Source of the DNA: Phycisphaerae bacterium
Lineage (GTDB): Bacteria > Planctomycetota > Phycisphaerae > Sedimentisphaerales > SG8-4
Assembly (NCBI GenBank): GCA_030613765.1
Contig: JAUWLI010000098.1
Coordinates: 1 to 9,022 of the forward strand
DNA length: 9,022 nucleotides
Reading direction: 5' to 3'
Below the pieces are notes generated by a model. It was not told where the DNA came from, ran no database searches, and saw only the letters and a program-made list of their open reading frames with translations. The position numbers were made by a program, and so were the translations under genes. Shown one piece after another: positions 1 through 6,280 of the stretch (its first letter is position 1; each line of letters starts with the position of its first letter).

Positions 1-572
1 ATCTTGCCCGTACCGGCCTTGCAGGAGTATCGTCGGAGCAACTCAAGGATCAAGTCCTTACCGGACACGAACGGCTGGAATTGACCCTCGACGTAGACTC
101 CCCAGACCTTCGGCGTCTCGATATGGTACGGATGACCCGCCATGGCCATAGCGACCTCGACGCCCCCCGCACCCATGGCAAGCATACTTAGGCAGCCGCC
201 GGTTGTCGTATGACTATCTGACCCCAGCAGAGTTTGTCCGGGCACGCCGAATCGCTGACGGTGGACGTGATGGCATACTCCGTTGCCGGGCGGAGAAAAA
301 ACGGAACCGTACTTCGCAGCACACGACTGAAGAAACCGGTGATCATCGGCATTTCGTGAGTCCGTTTGAATAATGTTGTGATCAACGTAGCTGACCACAA
401 CCGCTGGTTTGACTGTATCGATTCCCAGAGATTCAAACTCCAGGTACACCATGGTTCCGGTAGCATCTTGGGTCAGCGTCTGATCTATAGTCAAACCGAT
501 TTCATGTCCTTCCTTGAGCTCGCCCTTTACTAAATGCCCGCTCAGGATCTGTTCGGTGATAGTATCCTTCAT
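1..572 (-). CDS. Aconitate hydratase, Aquifex-type, 5' part only
   Basis: Aconitase interconverts citrate and isocitrate in the TCA cycle, using a 4Fe-4S cluster. The frame is open for 190 codons and leaves the window at base 1. The family is normally about 640-660 residues, so only the first 30% is visible. Conserved active-site stretches are present: YVDHNIIQTD (residues 62-71), the PGNGVCHHVH segment (95-104) and GSDSHT (117-122), followed by a Gly-rich helix start. The opening, with QTLTQDATGT at 31-40, matches the Aquifex-type branch better than the mitochondrial AcnA type. The Fe-S cysteines would lie beyond the edge. The ATG at 572-570 has a GAGG Shine-Dalgarno at 581-584, 8 bases away. 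It lies 49 bases after the stop of the fumarase remnant, so co-transcription is likely. A 3-isopropylmalate dehydratase large subunit is a less likely alternative. Confidence 0.9.
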   Translation of the reverse strand, partial: MKDTITEQILSGHLVKGELKEGHEIGLTIDQTLTQDATGTMVYLEFESLGIDTVKPAVVVSYVDHNIIQTDSRNADDHRFLQSCAAKYGSVFSPPGNGVCHHVHRQRFGVPGQTLLGSDSHTTTGGCLSMLAMGAGGVEVAMAMAGHPYHIETPKVWGVYVEGQFQPFVSGKDLILELLRRYSCKAGTGK

Positions 573-621
573 GACTTCAGCCTCTTTTCCTTTCTGGTTC
601 TGAGTTCATCGTTTATGCCGC

Positions 622-948
622 TCAGGATTTTCCGGTTCTGCCGGATTTCTCAATATCAGGTTTCTGCGGACCGGTCATCTTGGCCGGTACGACGATGCTG
701 TCGAACTCCTCGGCGCTGAGGAAACCCAAAGTAACGGCTGCATCTTTCAACGTTGTGCCTTCCACGTACGCTTTCTTGGCAATCTGGGTGGCTTTCTTTA
801 AAAAACCGAACGCCACAATCAATTCTTGGGGAGTCTTTTCTATGCCAATGTCAAAATTCAGCAGTGAACGCGCAATCTGCGAACCGTAGTAGGTGCCTTC
901 TGGCACCTCCATTTCCACCATCGTGTCTTTTTCTGTTCTGAACGTCAT
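622..948 (-). pseudogene. Fumarase class II (FumC-like) with a large in-frame internal deletion
   Basis: This 108-codon frame joins the two ends of a class II fumarase (fumarate + water to malate; usually about 460 residues). Residues 1-53 are the family N-terminus: RTEKDTM, then [12 protein letters not shown] and an [11 protein letters not shown] helix. From about residue 53 it is the C-terminal domain: [28 protein letters not shown] and VVPAKMTGP. About 350 residues are missing, including the central helical bundle and the signature loop that carries active-site residues, so the product cannot be a working fumarase. The junction lies near 785-795 and keeps the frame. AAAGCC at the join fits both the N-terminal LKKA and the usual C-terminal DKAT, which suggests microhomology. 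The close relative aspartase is less likely because of the VVPAKMTGP ending. It could be a true deletion, a population variant or an assembly collapse. The ATG at 948 has no clear Shine-Dalgarno. Confidence 0.8.
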
Positions 949-957
949 GGCATATTC

Positions 958-963
958 ATTATA
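958..963 (-). promoter_or_regulatory. Perfect -10 hexamer (TATAAT) just upstream of the fumarase ATG
   Basis: On the minus strand TATAAT lies 9 bases before the ATG at 948. The hexamer 17 bases further upstream is GTATAC, a poor -35. If used, the transcript would begin at or very near the ATG and be nearly leaderless, which would agree with the missing Shine-Dalgarno. A single hexamer match is weak evidence. Confidence 0.25.
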
Positions 964-969
964 GAGGTG

Positions 970-1122
970 TCAGCCACCTTGTATACGCACGAGTACCGTT
1001 TTACTGATAGCCATTAGTGCCTCATCAGCGGATAGCACATACATCTTTGCCTCGTTGGTAATGTACATGTGAAGTTCTCTTGGACGCGAGCCAGCATGCT
1101 GCGCTAACGTGAATTTCAGCAC
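970..1122 (-). CDS. Possible small protein, 50 aa, unknown function
   Basis: An open frame of 50 codons starts at GTG 1122 and stops at TGA 970-972, 21 bases before the fumarase ATG and on the same strand. The peptide begins VLKFTLAQHAGSRPRELHMY and has a mixed, protein-like composition without low complexity (later segment MYVLSADEALMAIS). AGGA lies about 11-14 bases upstream of the GTG. A shorter product could start at the ATG at 1068-1066. I recognise no family, see no signal peptide or membrane segment, and the length is close to chance. Position just ahead of TCA-cycle genes is the only contextual support. Confidence 0.25.
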   Translation of the reverse strand: MLKFTLAQHAGSRPRELHMYITNEAKMYVLSADEALMAISKTVLVRIQGG

Positions 1123-1163
1123 ATGACCGAGTTCCTGTCAAGCTAAAATTGAAAAAACGCTGT

Positions 1164-1179
1164 TTAACATGATTGTTAA
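1164..1179. promoter_or_regulatory. Perfect dyad TTAACA-TGAT-TGTTAA, possible operator
   Basis: Two 6-base arms are perfect inverted repeats around a 4-base spacer in the non-coding stretch upstream of the minus-strand genes. On the minus strand a TTGACA (1136-1141) follows 22 bases downstream, with TGAAAT 17 bases after it as a weak -10. The layout would suit a dimeric regulator, but no regulator family is recognised and the promoter would fire inside the doubtful 50-codon frame. Confidence 0.25.
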
Positions 1180-1358
1180 CCTGCATTCCCAGGGTATCAT
1201 TGCTTCCTTATACGTGGTTTGCCGGATTTAGGATCGCCGGGTAAAGAAGAACATAAAATTTCAGCAACAGGCACAAATGACAAAATTGATTTGGCGCTGC
1301 GCTTGGCGCGGAAAAGTGGCAAACGATACCTTTAGATGGGTAAAAATGTGGATGCAAA

Positions 1359-1430
1359 AGCCAACGGTCGGATTCGAACCGACAACCCCTGGTTTACAAA
1401 ACCAGAACTCTACCGTTGAGCTACGTTGGC
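1359..1430 (-). tRNA. tRNA-Thr (anticodon TGT)
   Basis: Complete cloverleaf on the minus strand. The 7-bp acceptor stem is GCCAACG/CGTTGGC. The D arm is GCTC/GAGT with an AACGGTA loop. The anticodon stem is CTGGT/ACCAG with loop TTTGTAA (anticodon TGT, reading ACA and related Thr codons). The variable loop is 5 bases, and the T arm is GTCGG-TTCGAAT-CCGAC. The discriminator base is T (position 1359), and CCA is not encoded, so it must be added after transcription. The gene stands alone, with no second tRNA and no attachment-site duplication visible in the window. Confidence 0.95.
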
Positions 1431-2154
1431 ATAACTATTTTCAGAAGTTACACTCGAATTTGTTTTTTAGGCTTTTATTCTTTATTGCTACAAGCTTGGC
1501 TACGACAAAGTTGTAGTTTGTATTATAATTATGCTGCCAATTATTTCGTTGTGGTTTCGGATACCACCTTTGGCAAAATCAAATTATAAAAGGTAAAATG
1601 TTCTGATAAGTTTTCCATTACTTTACATCTAATCGGGTAATATTGCAAGAAGATTCAGAACAAGTTACACTGCATCGGAGTGGGTAGGCAGCAAGCCCTA
1701 TAAAGACACCTCGAACAAGTGCAGAATTTGCATGCAATCCATAGCATCAGGATTGGCACCAAGGCTGACGTAATCATTCTGAATAGCTTTTTTGCTCTTT
1801 GCTTCTCATAATGCGGGCATGGTTGATATCCCGGTGTGCAGCAAAGTTAACAACAATCCTGTGAAACAGAACCTGTCAAATTAATTTCTTATTTTTTCAT
1901 TTCTTGAGCTTTTTTCGCCGTTGGTTCTTTCACTCTAATGAAGGCCAAAAGTGGAAATAGCGAAATCAATTTGTCCATTGCCTAAGGCGGCGGGATGGTT
2001 TTCTTGATATCTGTTCTTTCATCGACATTTTCCTCCGCTTCGCTCTAAGGGACCAAATACGGCAAAATCCCTCTGGAATCCTCTGTAGTCCACCTAAAGT
2101 CTGATAAAATTTGGCCTTTCATAGGTAAAACTCTGTTTTTCAGCATTTTTATCC
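1431..2154. other. About 720 bases with no recognisable gene
   Basis: This AT-richer stretch separates the tRNA from the signalling genes. No open frame is long or family-like. Visible details are a CTACAA...TTGTAG inverted repeat (1488-1493/1511-1516), overlapping TATAAT hexamers on both strands near 1522-1529 without good -35 partners, and a GTGGT/ACCAC hairpin (1551-1555/1563-1567). On the minus strand, 1701-1805 is a 35-codon open stretch containing DYVSLGANPDAMD, which looks protein-like but has no start or homologue I can name. It may be intergenic sequence or a decayed gene. I see no riboswitch, SRP RNA or tmRNA signature. Confidence 0.5.
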
Positions 2155-2183
2155 TTGACAAACGCAAGACTTGACAGTTAAAT
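2155..2183 (+). promoter_or_regulatory. Sigma70-like promoter for the HTH-receiver gene
   Basis: A perfect -35 TTGACA (2155-2160) is followed after exactly 17 bases by TTAAAT (2178-2183), a 4/6 match to the -10 consensus, leaving a leader of about 60-70 bases before the ATG at 2253. A second TTGACA starts 16 bases after the first (2171-2176), inside the spacer. It has no good -10, so it may be chance or part of a regulator site. Confidence 0.5.
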
Positions 2184-2252
2184 TAGGACAATGAGGCAAT
2201 TTGGACAGCCCATGTGCCCAAAGGATTTGGTTGAGGAAGAGGAATAGACAAG

Positions 2253-2819
2253 ATGAAGGATTTATTTACAACCGGTGAGGCCGCCGAAGTTTGCAAAGTA
2301 AGCCAGCAGACAATCATCCGGTGTTTTGATTCCGGCAGACTGCAAGGATTTCGTATTCCCGGCTCAAAATTCCGGAGAATTCCCCGCAAGAATCTTGTCA
2401 AATTCATGAAGGAAAATAATATTCCACTCGATAACCTCGAGTCTGGAAAAAAGAAAATCCTGGTCGTTGATGACGATGCCGAAATCGTCGAGCTTATTGT
2501 GGACGTTCTCGTCCGCGATGGAAGATTCGAAATCAAAACCGCATCCAGCGGATATGAGGCGGGGATATCGACACAGCAGTTCCGGCCTGACCTGATATTG
2601 CTCGACTATATGTTGCCCGACGTCAATGGAAATATCGTTTGCCAGACGATACGAGAAAATCCGGAATTTGGAAACATCAAAATTATTGTCGTGAGCGGGG
2701 TTGTAAAACAGGATGAGATCGACCAGCTCTTAAAATCCGGTGCCGAAGATTTCATAAAAAAACCGTTTAACATCACGGAACTGACCGACAAAATCGCTAC
2801 TGTTTTACAGATGAAATAG
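2253..2819 (+). CDS. Response regulator: N-terminal excisionase-type HTH fused to a receiver domain
   Basis: A 188-residue two-domain protein. Residues 4-52 form a MerR/excisionase-type winged helix: FTTGEAAEVCKVSQQTIIR, then SGRLQGFRIPGS, ending in RKNLVKFM. Residues 67-186 are a complete receiver: acidic pocket D73-D75 in ILVVDDDAEI, phospho-acceptor D118 in LILLDYMLPD, S148 in IIVVSG, and K170 in IKKPF. All phosphotransfer residues are intact. The order is unusual, because most regulators carry the receiver first. A likely role is a phosphorylation-controlled DNA-binding protein in the cytoplasm, served by the kinase encoded 104 bases downstream. The ATG at 2253 is preceded by a strong GAGGAAGAGG-type ribosome site (2233-2242). 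A promoter lies at 2155-2183. Target genes are not evident. Confidence 0.92.
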   Translation: MKDLFTTGEAAEVCKVSQQTIIRCFDSGRLQGFRIPGSKFRRIPRKNLVKFMKENNIPLDNLESGKKKILVVDDDAEIVELIVDVLVRDGRFEIKTASSGYEAGISTQQFRPDLILLDYMLPDVNGNIVCQTIRENPEFGNIKIIVVSGVVKQDEIDQLLKSGAEDFIKKPFNITELTDKIATVLQMK

Positions 2820-2923
2820 ATTAGTGAATAATTGTTAATGAATGGATTGCTTCGGTTGTAATAACACACCCCGGTTGAAACCAAGGAACAAATACTAACC
2901 ATTAAGTACGAGGATATAACTAA

Positions 2924-5149
2924 ATGCCGGATGAAAAAGTTGCCCCAACTTCTGCTCACCAGGTAGAGCTTGTTATTCGTCGGCTCGTTTCTCTTTCGAC
3001 CTTGCCCTCAGTCGCAGTAAAATTTTTTTCCAAGCTCTTACAATCCCAATTCTCACCCTCCGACGTAGCTGATATTATTGAATTAGACCCGGCCCTTACC
3101 GCAAAGACTCTTTCGCTCATCCACCAGAAGGACTTAAGCTTGTCTGGCGAAAAGTTTTCGCTCCGTCAGGCACTTGACAAGCTGCCCGCACACCTTATTC
3201 GAGACGTTTTTTTCTCTGTCAAGGTTTTTGGGGCTTTCGACTCCGGCGACAACAGGTTTCAGCTTAGGAAAGAGCTGGCACTTCACGCCCTTGCAGTTGC
3301 CTGTTGTGCTAAAGATATCGCTGAAATCGTATCACCTCGCATGAATCCCCAGTTGGTTCACTGTGCTGGCTTGCTTCACGATATCGGAAAACTTGCGATT
3401 GAAGAGGCAATGCCGAAGAGTTTTGTACGTATTGTCGAAGAAGCAAAATCAACAGGAGCCAGTGCTTGTACTATCGAGCAAAAACACTTTGGCTTGGATC
3501 ACACAATCCTTGGTAAGCGTCTGGCTCAAAAGTGGCACCTGCCAAATCAAATTACCCTTGCCATCTGGCTTCATCACACTGATGTTGTGAGGATTTCTCA
3601 AAGTATGCCTGAAGCAAGAATTGCCCAGGTTGTGCAGTTAGCAGACTCTATAGCACGCCAATCCGGCATCGGCCGATCCGGCAGTTTCGATTCACCCGAG
3701 CCGGCAGAGCAAATCGCCCAATCGCTTGCAATAAACTTCGAGCAACTGGAACAAATCCGTCAAAAGCTGCCCGAGTCAGTCAGTCAGAAATCCGAAGTCT
3801 TAGGCCTGGATTTGCCAAACGCCGCGGCGACCTATTGTGACGTTGTTCACACTACTGCTGTCCGATTGGCTCATGAGCACACAGAATTGTCTCTTGAAAA
3901 TCGACAATTGCAAAGTGCTTCGAGCAGTTTCGATTTTATAAAAGAATTTCTGCTCAGTATAAATTCGTCTGCCGGAGCCATCGATATAGCAGAAAATTTC
4001 GCTGTTCGTTGGCAAAAGTTTTATCAAACAGGTATGGTTTGTTTGTATTTAGCGCCTCAGGCCAACTCGCAATCTCTCGAAGCTGTTGTTGTGGAAAACC
4101 TCTCACAAACAAAGCTGGTTTACTTGAATGCTCCTGCCGAAATACCCGCCATACCGGAAGTGATGGCACGCGACTTTGCAATTTTGGATGCTCACGATTA
4201 TATTGGTTGGCTGTTTGAACAATTAGATGTTGACTTTGACTTGAACCAGACAAAGTTGATGCCTCTACTCTCCAGCGGCAAAGCAATTGGAGTGATTGTT
4301 TTTGAACTTCGGTATCCGGCAGATATTGAGCTGTTCCAGGAAAAATTCAGGATAGCTACTTCGATTGCCGGTTCTATTTTAGATGTGGCTTGTTCTGCCG
4401 CCAAACAACAGTGTTTTGCCGAGCAGTTTGCACAGCATCTTGCAAAGCCCAAAGACACCCAGCCAAAGATTACCACAGAGAGTTCCCTGAATGCTTTAGT
4501 TGAGATGGCCGCCGGAGCAGCGCACGAACTAAATAATCCCCTCTCGGTAATATCAGGCCGGGCACAATTACTCAACGAGACCGAGACTGAGCTGGGGAAA
4601 AAGCAACTCCTGAAACAGATCCAGGAAAACGCCGGAAAAATATCCCGGATTATCGAGGAGCTGATGAGTTTTGCCAGGCCGCAGGAACCTAGGCCGGCTG
4701 AGACGAATGTCAAACAGGTACTCGATGAAGCTGTACAATTAACCAGCCAAAAGACGGGTGTAGAACATATCAACGTCCAAATCGAAGTTGCCGAGGATAT
4801 CAAGAGCGTTTTTGTAGATTCGGCCCAGATTGTATCAGCGATTGCAAATGTCTTTTCCAACGCCATTGAATCCTATACCGGCAGTCTTGGCCCCGTAAAG
4901 GTTACAGCCGTTGCCGCCGAATCCGGAAGCTTTGTGAAGTTGCAAATCAGCGACCTCGGCTGCGGGATGGACGCAGAAACCCTCGAAAAAGCGACCCAGC
5001 CATTCTTTTCCGCCAAGCCTGCAGGTCGAAAACAAGGAATGGGTCTTGCCTACGCTCAACGGGTTATCCGGTTAAACAAAGGGAGTCTTCGCATAATAAG
5101 TCGGTCAGGCAGTGGAACCACCGTGACAATAATGTTGCCCTGTAAATGA
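2924..5149 (+). CDS. HDOD - GAF - histidine kinase hybrid sensor
   Basis: A 741-residue soluble signalling protein without membrane segments. Residues 15-250 are an HDOD/HD-like module (SLSTLPSVAVKFFSKLL, then LLHDIGK). Residues 330-490 resemble a GAF sensor, and 520-740 form a transmitter. The H box AAHELNNPL gives phospho-acceptor H534. The N box NVFSNAIES gives N646. G1 is SDLGCGMD (676-683) and G2 is GMGLAYA (705-711), with a normal GSGTTVTIMLP end. Kinase activity and transfer to the receiver protein upstream are therefore plausible. Unlike most HDOD domains, it keeps HD residues (H152, D153, H193, H217-H218, D241), so the module might bind metal. It lacks a GYP motif. The ATG at 2924 has AGGA at 2911-2914, 9 bases away. 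The 104-base gap to the receiver gene suggests co-transcription. The input signal is unknown. Confidence 0.93.
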   Translation: MPDEKVAPTSAHQVELVIRRLVSLSTLPSVAVKFFSKLLQSQFSPSDVADIIELDPALTAKTLSLIHQKDLSLSGEKFSLRQALDKLPAHLIRDVFFSVKVFGAFDSGDNRFQLRKELALHALAVACCAKDIAEIVSPRMNPQLVHCAGLLHDIGKLAIEEAMPKSFVRIVEEAKSTGASACTIEQKHFGLDHTILGKRLAQKWHLPNQITLAIWLHHTDVVRISQSMPEARIAQVVQLADSIARQSGIGRSGSFDSPEPAEQIAQSLAINFEQLEQIRQKLPESVSQKSEVLGLDLPNAAATYCDVVHTTAVRLAHEHTELSLENRQLQSASSSFDFIKEFLLSINSSAGAIDIAENFAVRWQKFYQTGMVCLYLAPQANSQSLEAVVVENLSQTKLVYLNAPAEIPAIPEVMARDFAILDAHDYIGWLFEQLDVDFDLNQTKLMPLLSSGKAIGVIVFELRYPADIELFQEKFRIATSIAGSILDVACSAAKQQCFAEQFAQHLAKPKDTQPKITTESSLNALVEMAAGAAHELNNPLSVISGRAQLLNETETELGKKQLLKQIQENAGKISRIIEELMSFARPQEPRPAETNVKQVLDEAVQLTSQKTGVEHINVQIEVAEDIKSVFVDSAQIVSAIANVFSNAIESYTGSLGPVKVTAVAAESGSFVKLQISDLGCGMDAETLEKATQPFFSAKPAGRKQGMGLAYAQRVIRLNKGSLRIISRSGSGTTVTIMLPCK

Positions 5150-5450
5150 TGATGGCGGACAGAAGAAAGCCAAAGGCGCCGAATCCCTTCCAGTAGTAAG
5201 TCCGAGAATGCAGACATGTTGTTCCCGATAAGTCAGGACACGCTCTTGTCGATATCCAGCCTTAACCACCATGAACCTGATAACTGATTACTTATAGGGC
5301 TGCCTCTTATAATCTTCCTTAGAATCTGTTGTTCTTAAAGCCGGCCGCCAACTAAGCCGAATCTAAATCCGGAGACCATTCCAAATTTAGTTATTGAAAG
5401 GCCTTTTCCAAAAGCGAAAAAATGCGTTTGGGGGCCTAAAAAGGTGTCTC
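5150..5450. other. Gap between kinase and GAF genes, with a possible -10 element
   Basis: About 300 bases without a recognisable gene. A perfect TATAAT occurs at 5308-5313, but the sequence 16-18 bases upstream (around CTGATTAC) is a poor -35. No hairpin followed by a T-run ends the kinase gene, so the downstream GAF gene could be read from the kinase transcript, from a weak promoter here, or both. The last 57 bases are also open in the GAF gene's frame from a TTG at 5394. Confidence 0.35.
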
Positions 5451-6209
5451 GTGGACCATAAAGAACGACATAGAAGATTACGTCTGCTTATTCGTAAGCT
5501 AAACAAAGAACGCAAAAAGCAGGCCCGAAAAACAGATATACTGTGCACTGATTTCATCTCGGCCCAGGGGGACTTTATCAAAAGGCTAAATACTATCAAT
5601 TTCACAGCGAATTTTTACGAGGTAATTCTCGGGACAACCGACTTGAGCAGTCTTTTACATACCGCCGGCAAACTTATCAAAGAGGAAATCTCCGATTCAA
5701 ACGTTGCCTTCTTTTTGCCGGGATTTTCATTTCGCAAAGAATCGCGAAATGGGATTCCACTTCAGCAACACGACTTCGGATTGTATGTGTCCGAAAGTGA
5801 CCAGCCGCTTGTACCTGCTGTCACGCAAGTTCAGGCAATTACTCTTGAAAAGCAGCATTTAGAGAATTGCTTCACCCCGGAGCTTGTGGATAATATCTGC
5901 AAGTCGAACAAGCTTTGCACCCTCGATGATATGTTTGCAATGGGTCTGCAGGGCAACTTAATTAGGCTCAGTAAAATCTCAGCCATGACGGTCCCCCTGT
6001 ATCGATTCGGTTCGTCGTTGGGTTTTATATTGATTTACCGCCTGTCCCAAAACAAGTTGACTCCCAAGGAGCTAAAAAACATATCCGCTGTAGCCTGCGG
6101 ACTGTCCCGAGCGATACAATCTTGCCAGACGAATTTACACTCTGCCGCTTGTGCTCCCACCTCTGTTTGTGCAGACAAGCGTGGAAGTAACGCGAGTGCA
6201 GGTGATTAA
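5451..6209 (+). CDS. GAF-domain protein with basic coiled-coil N-terminus
   Basis: About 252 residues from GTG 5451. Residues 1-45 are strongly basic and helical (ERHRRLRLLIRKLNKERKKQ), likely a coiled coil for dimer or partner contact. Residues about 50-225 look like a GAF sensor fold: NFYEVILGTTDLSSLLHTA, then LIKEEISDSNVAFFL, and a later core ISAMTVPLYRFGSSLGFILI. There is no catalytic output domain, so it probably acts through partners such as the kinase encoded upstream. I chose GTG 5451 because AAAAAGG ends 6 bases before it. The frame stays open to a TTG at 5394, but that start lacks a ribosome site. An 8-bp palindrome (5728-5751) lies in the coding sequence where the GAF core appears to carry an extra loop. 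The Cys/Ser-rich tail (after about residue 225) is featureless. The family call is moderate and the ligand unknown. Confidence 0.78.
   Translation: MDHKERHRRLRLLIRKLNKERKKQARKTDILCTDFISAQGDFIKRLNTINFTANFYEVILGTTDLSSLLHTAGKLIKEEISDSNVAFFLPGFSFRKESRNGIPLQQHDFGLYVSESDQPLVPAVTQVQAITLEKQHLENCFTPELVDNICKSNKLCTLDDMFAMGLQGNLIRLSKISAMTVPLYRFGSSLGFILIYRLSQNKLTPKELKNISAVACGLSRAIQSCQTNLHSAACAPTSVCADKRGSNASAGD
5728..5751. repeat. In-frame palindrome inside the GAF gene
   Basis: CATTTCGC and GCGAAATG are perfect 8-base inverted arms around an 8-base loop. The segment encodes part of FSFRKESRNG, between the predicted first strand of the GAF core and the next strand (FGLYVSESDQP). It could be a small mobile palindrome tolerated in a loop, or chance. 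Confidence 0.45.
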
Positions 6210-6252
6210 GAATTTTACCTTGGCAGGAACATGATTCTCCAAACGCATTATT

Positions 6253-6265
6253 CCGCCTCTGGCGG
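6253..6265. terminator. Short hairpin between convergent genes
   Basis: CCGCC-TCT-GGCGG forms a 5-bp all-GC stem in the 71-base gap between the end of the plus-strand GAF gene and the end of the minus-strand redox gene. It is well placed for a two-way terminator, but there is no clear T-run on either side. Confidence 0.3.
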
Positions 6266-6280
6266 TCCACTATACTAACA

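Noticed and set aside
188..466. Minus-strand open frame of 92 codons
   Set aside because: It is another frame of the aconitase coding sequence; the family motifs appear only in the frame starting at 572.
1277..1516. Plus-strand open frame of 79 codons
   Set aside because: It runs through the tRNA-Thr gene on its complementary strand, so it cannot be a normal gene.
1660..1730. Possible structured RNA around GGCAGCAAGCC
   Set aside because: The pairing is only a few bases and lacks the conserved SRP RNA, RNase P or tmRNA elements.
1701..1805. Minus-strand 35-codon stretch containing DYVSLGANPDAMD
   Set aside because: It looks like protein but has no start codon near its beginning, no ribosome site and a length expected by chance; noted only within the intergenic entry.
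1951..2045. Two tiny minus-strand frames, one behind a GGAGG site
   Set aside because: They give peptides of about 18-29 residues, overlap in different frames and have no recognisable pattern.
1359..2252. Integrated element next to the tRNA
   Set aside because: There is no integrase, no direct repeat of the tRNA 3' end and no flanking att copy in the window.
4198..4866. Minus-strand open frame of 222 codons
   Set aside because: It is the antisense shadow of the kinase transmitter, whose H and N boxes are intact on the plus strand. The peptide is Ser/Cys/Ile-rich without recognisable motifs.
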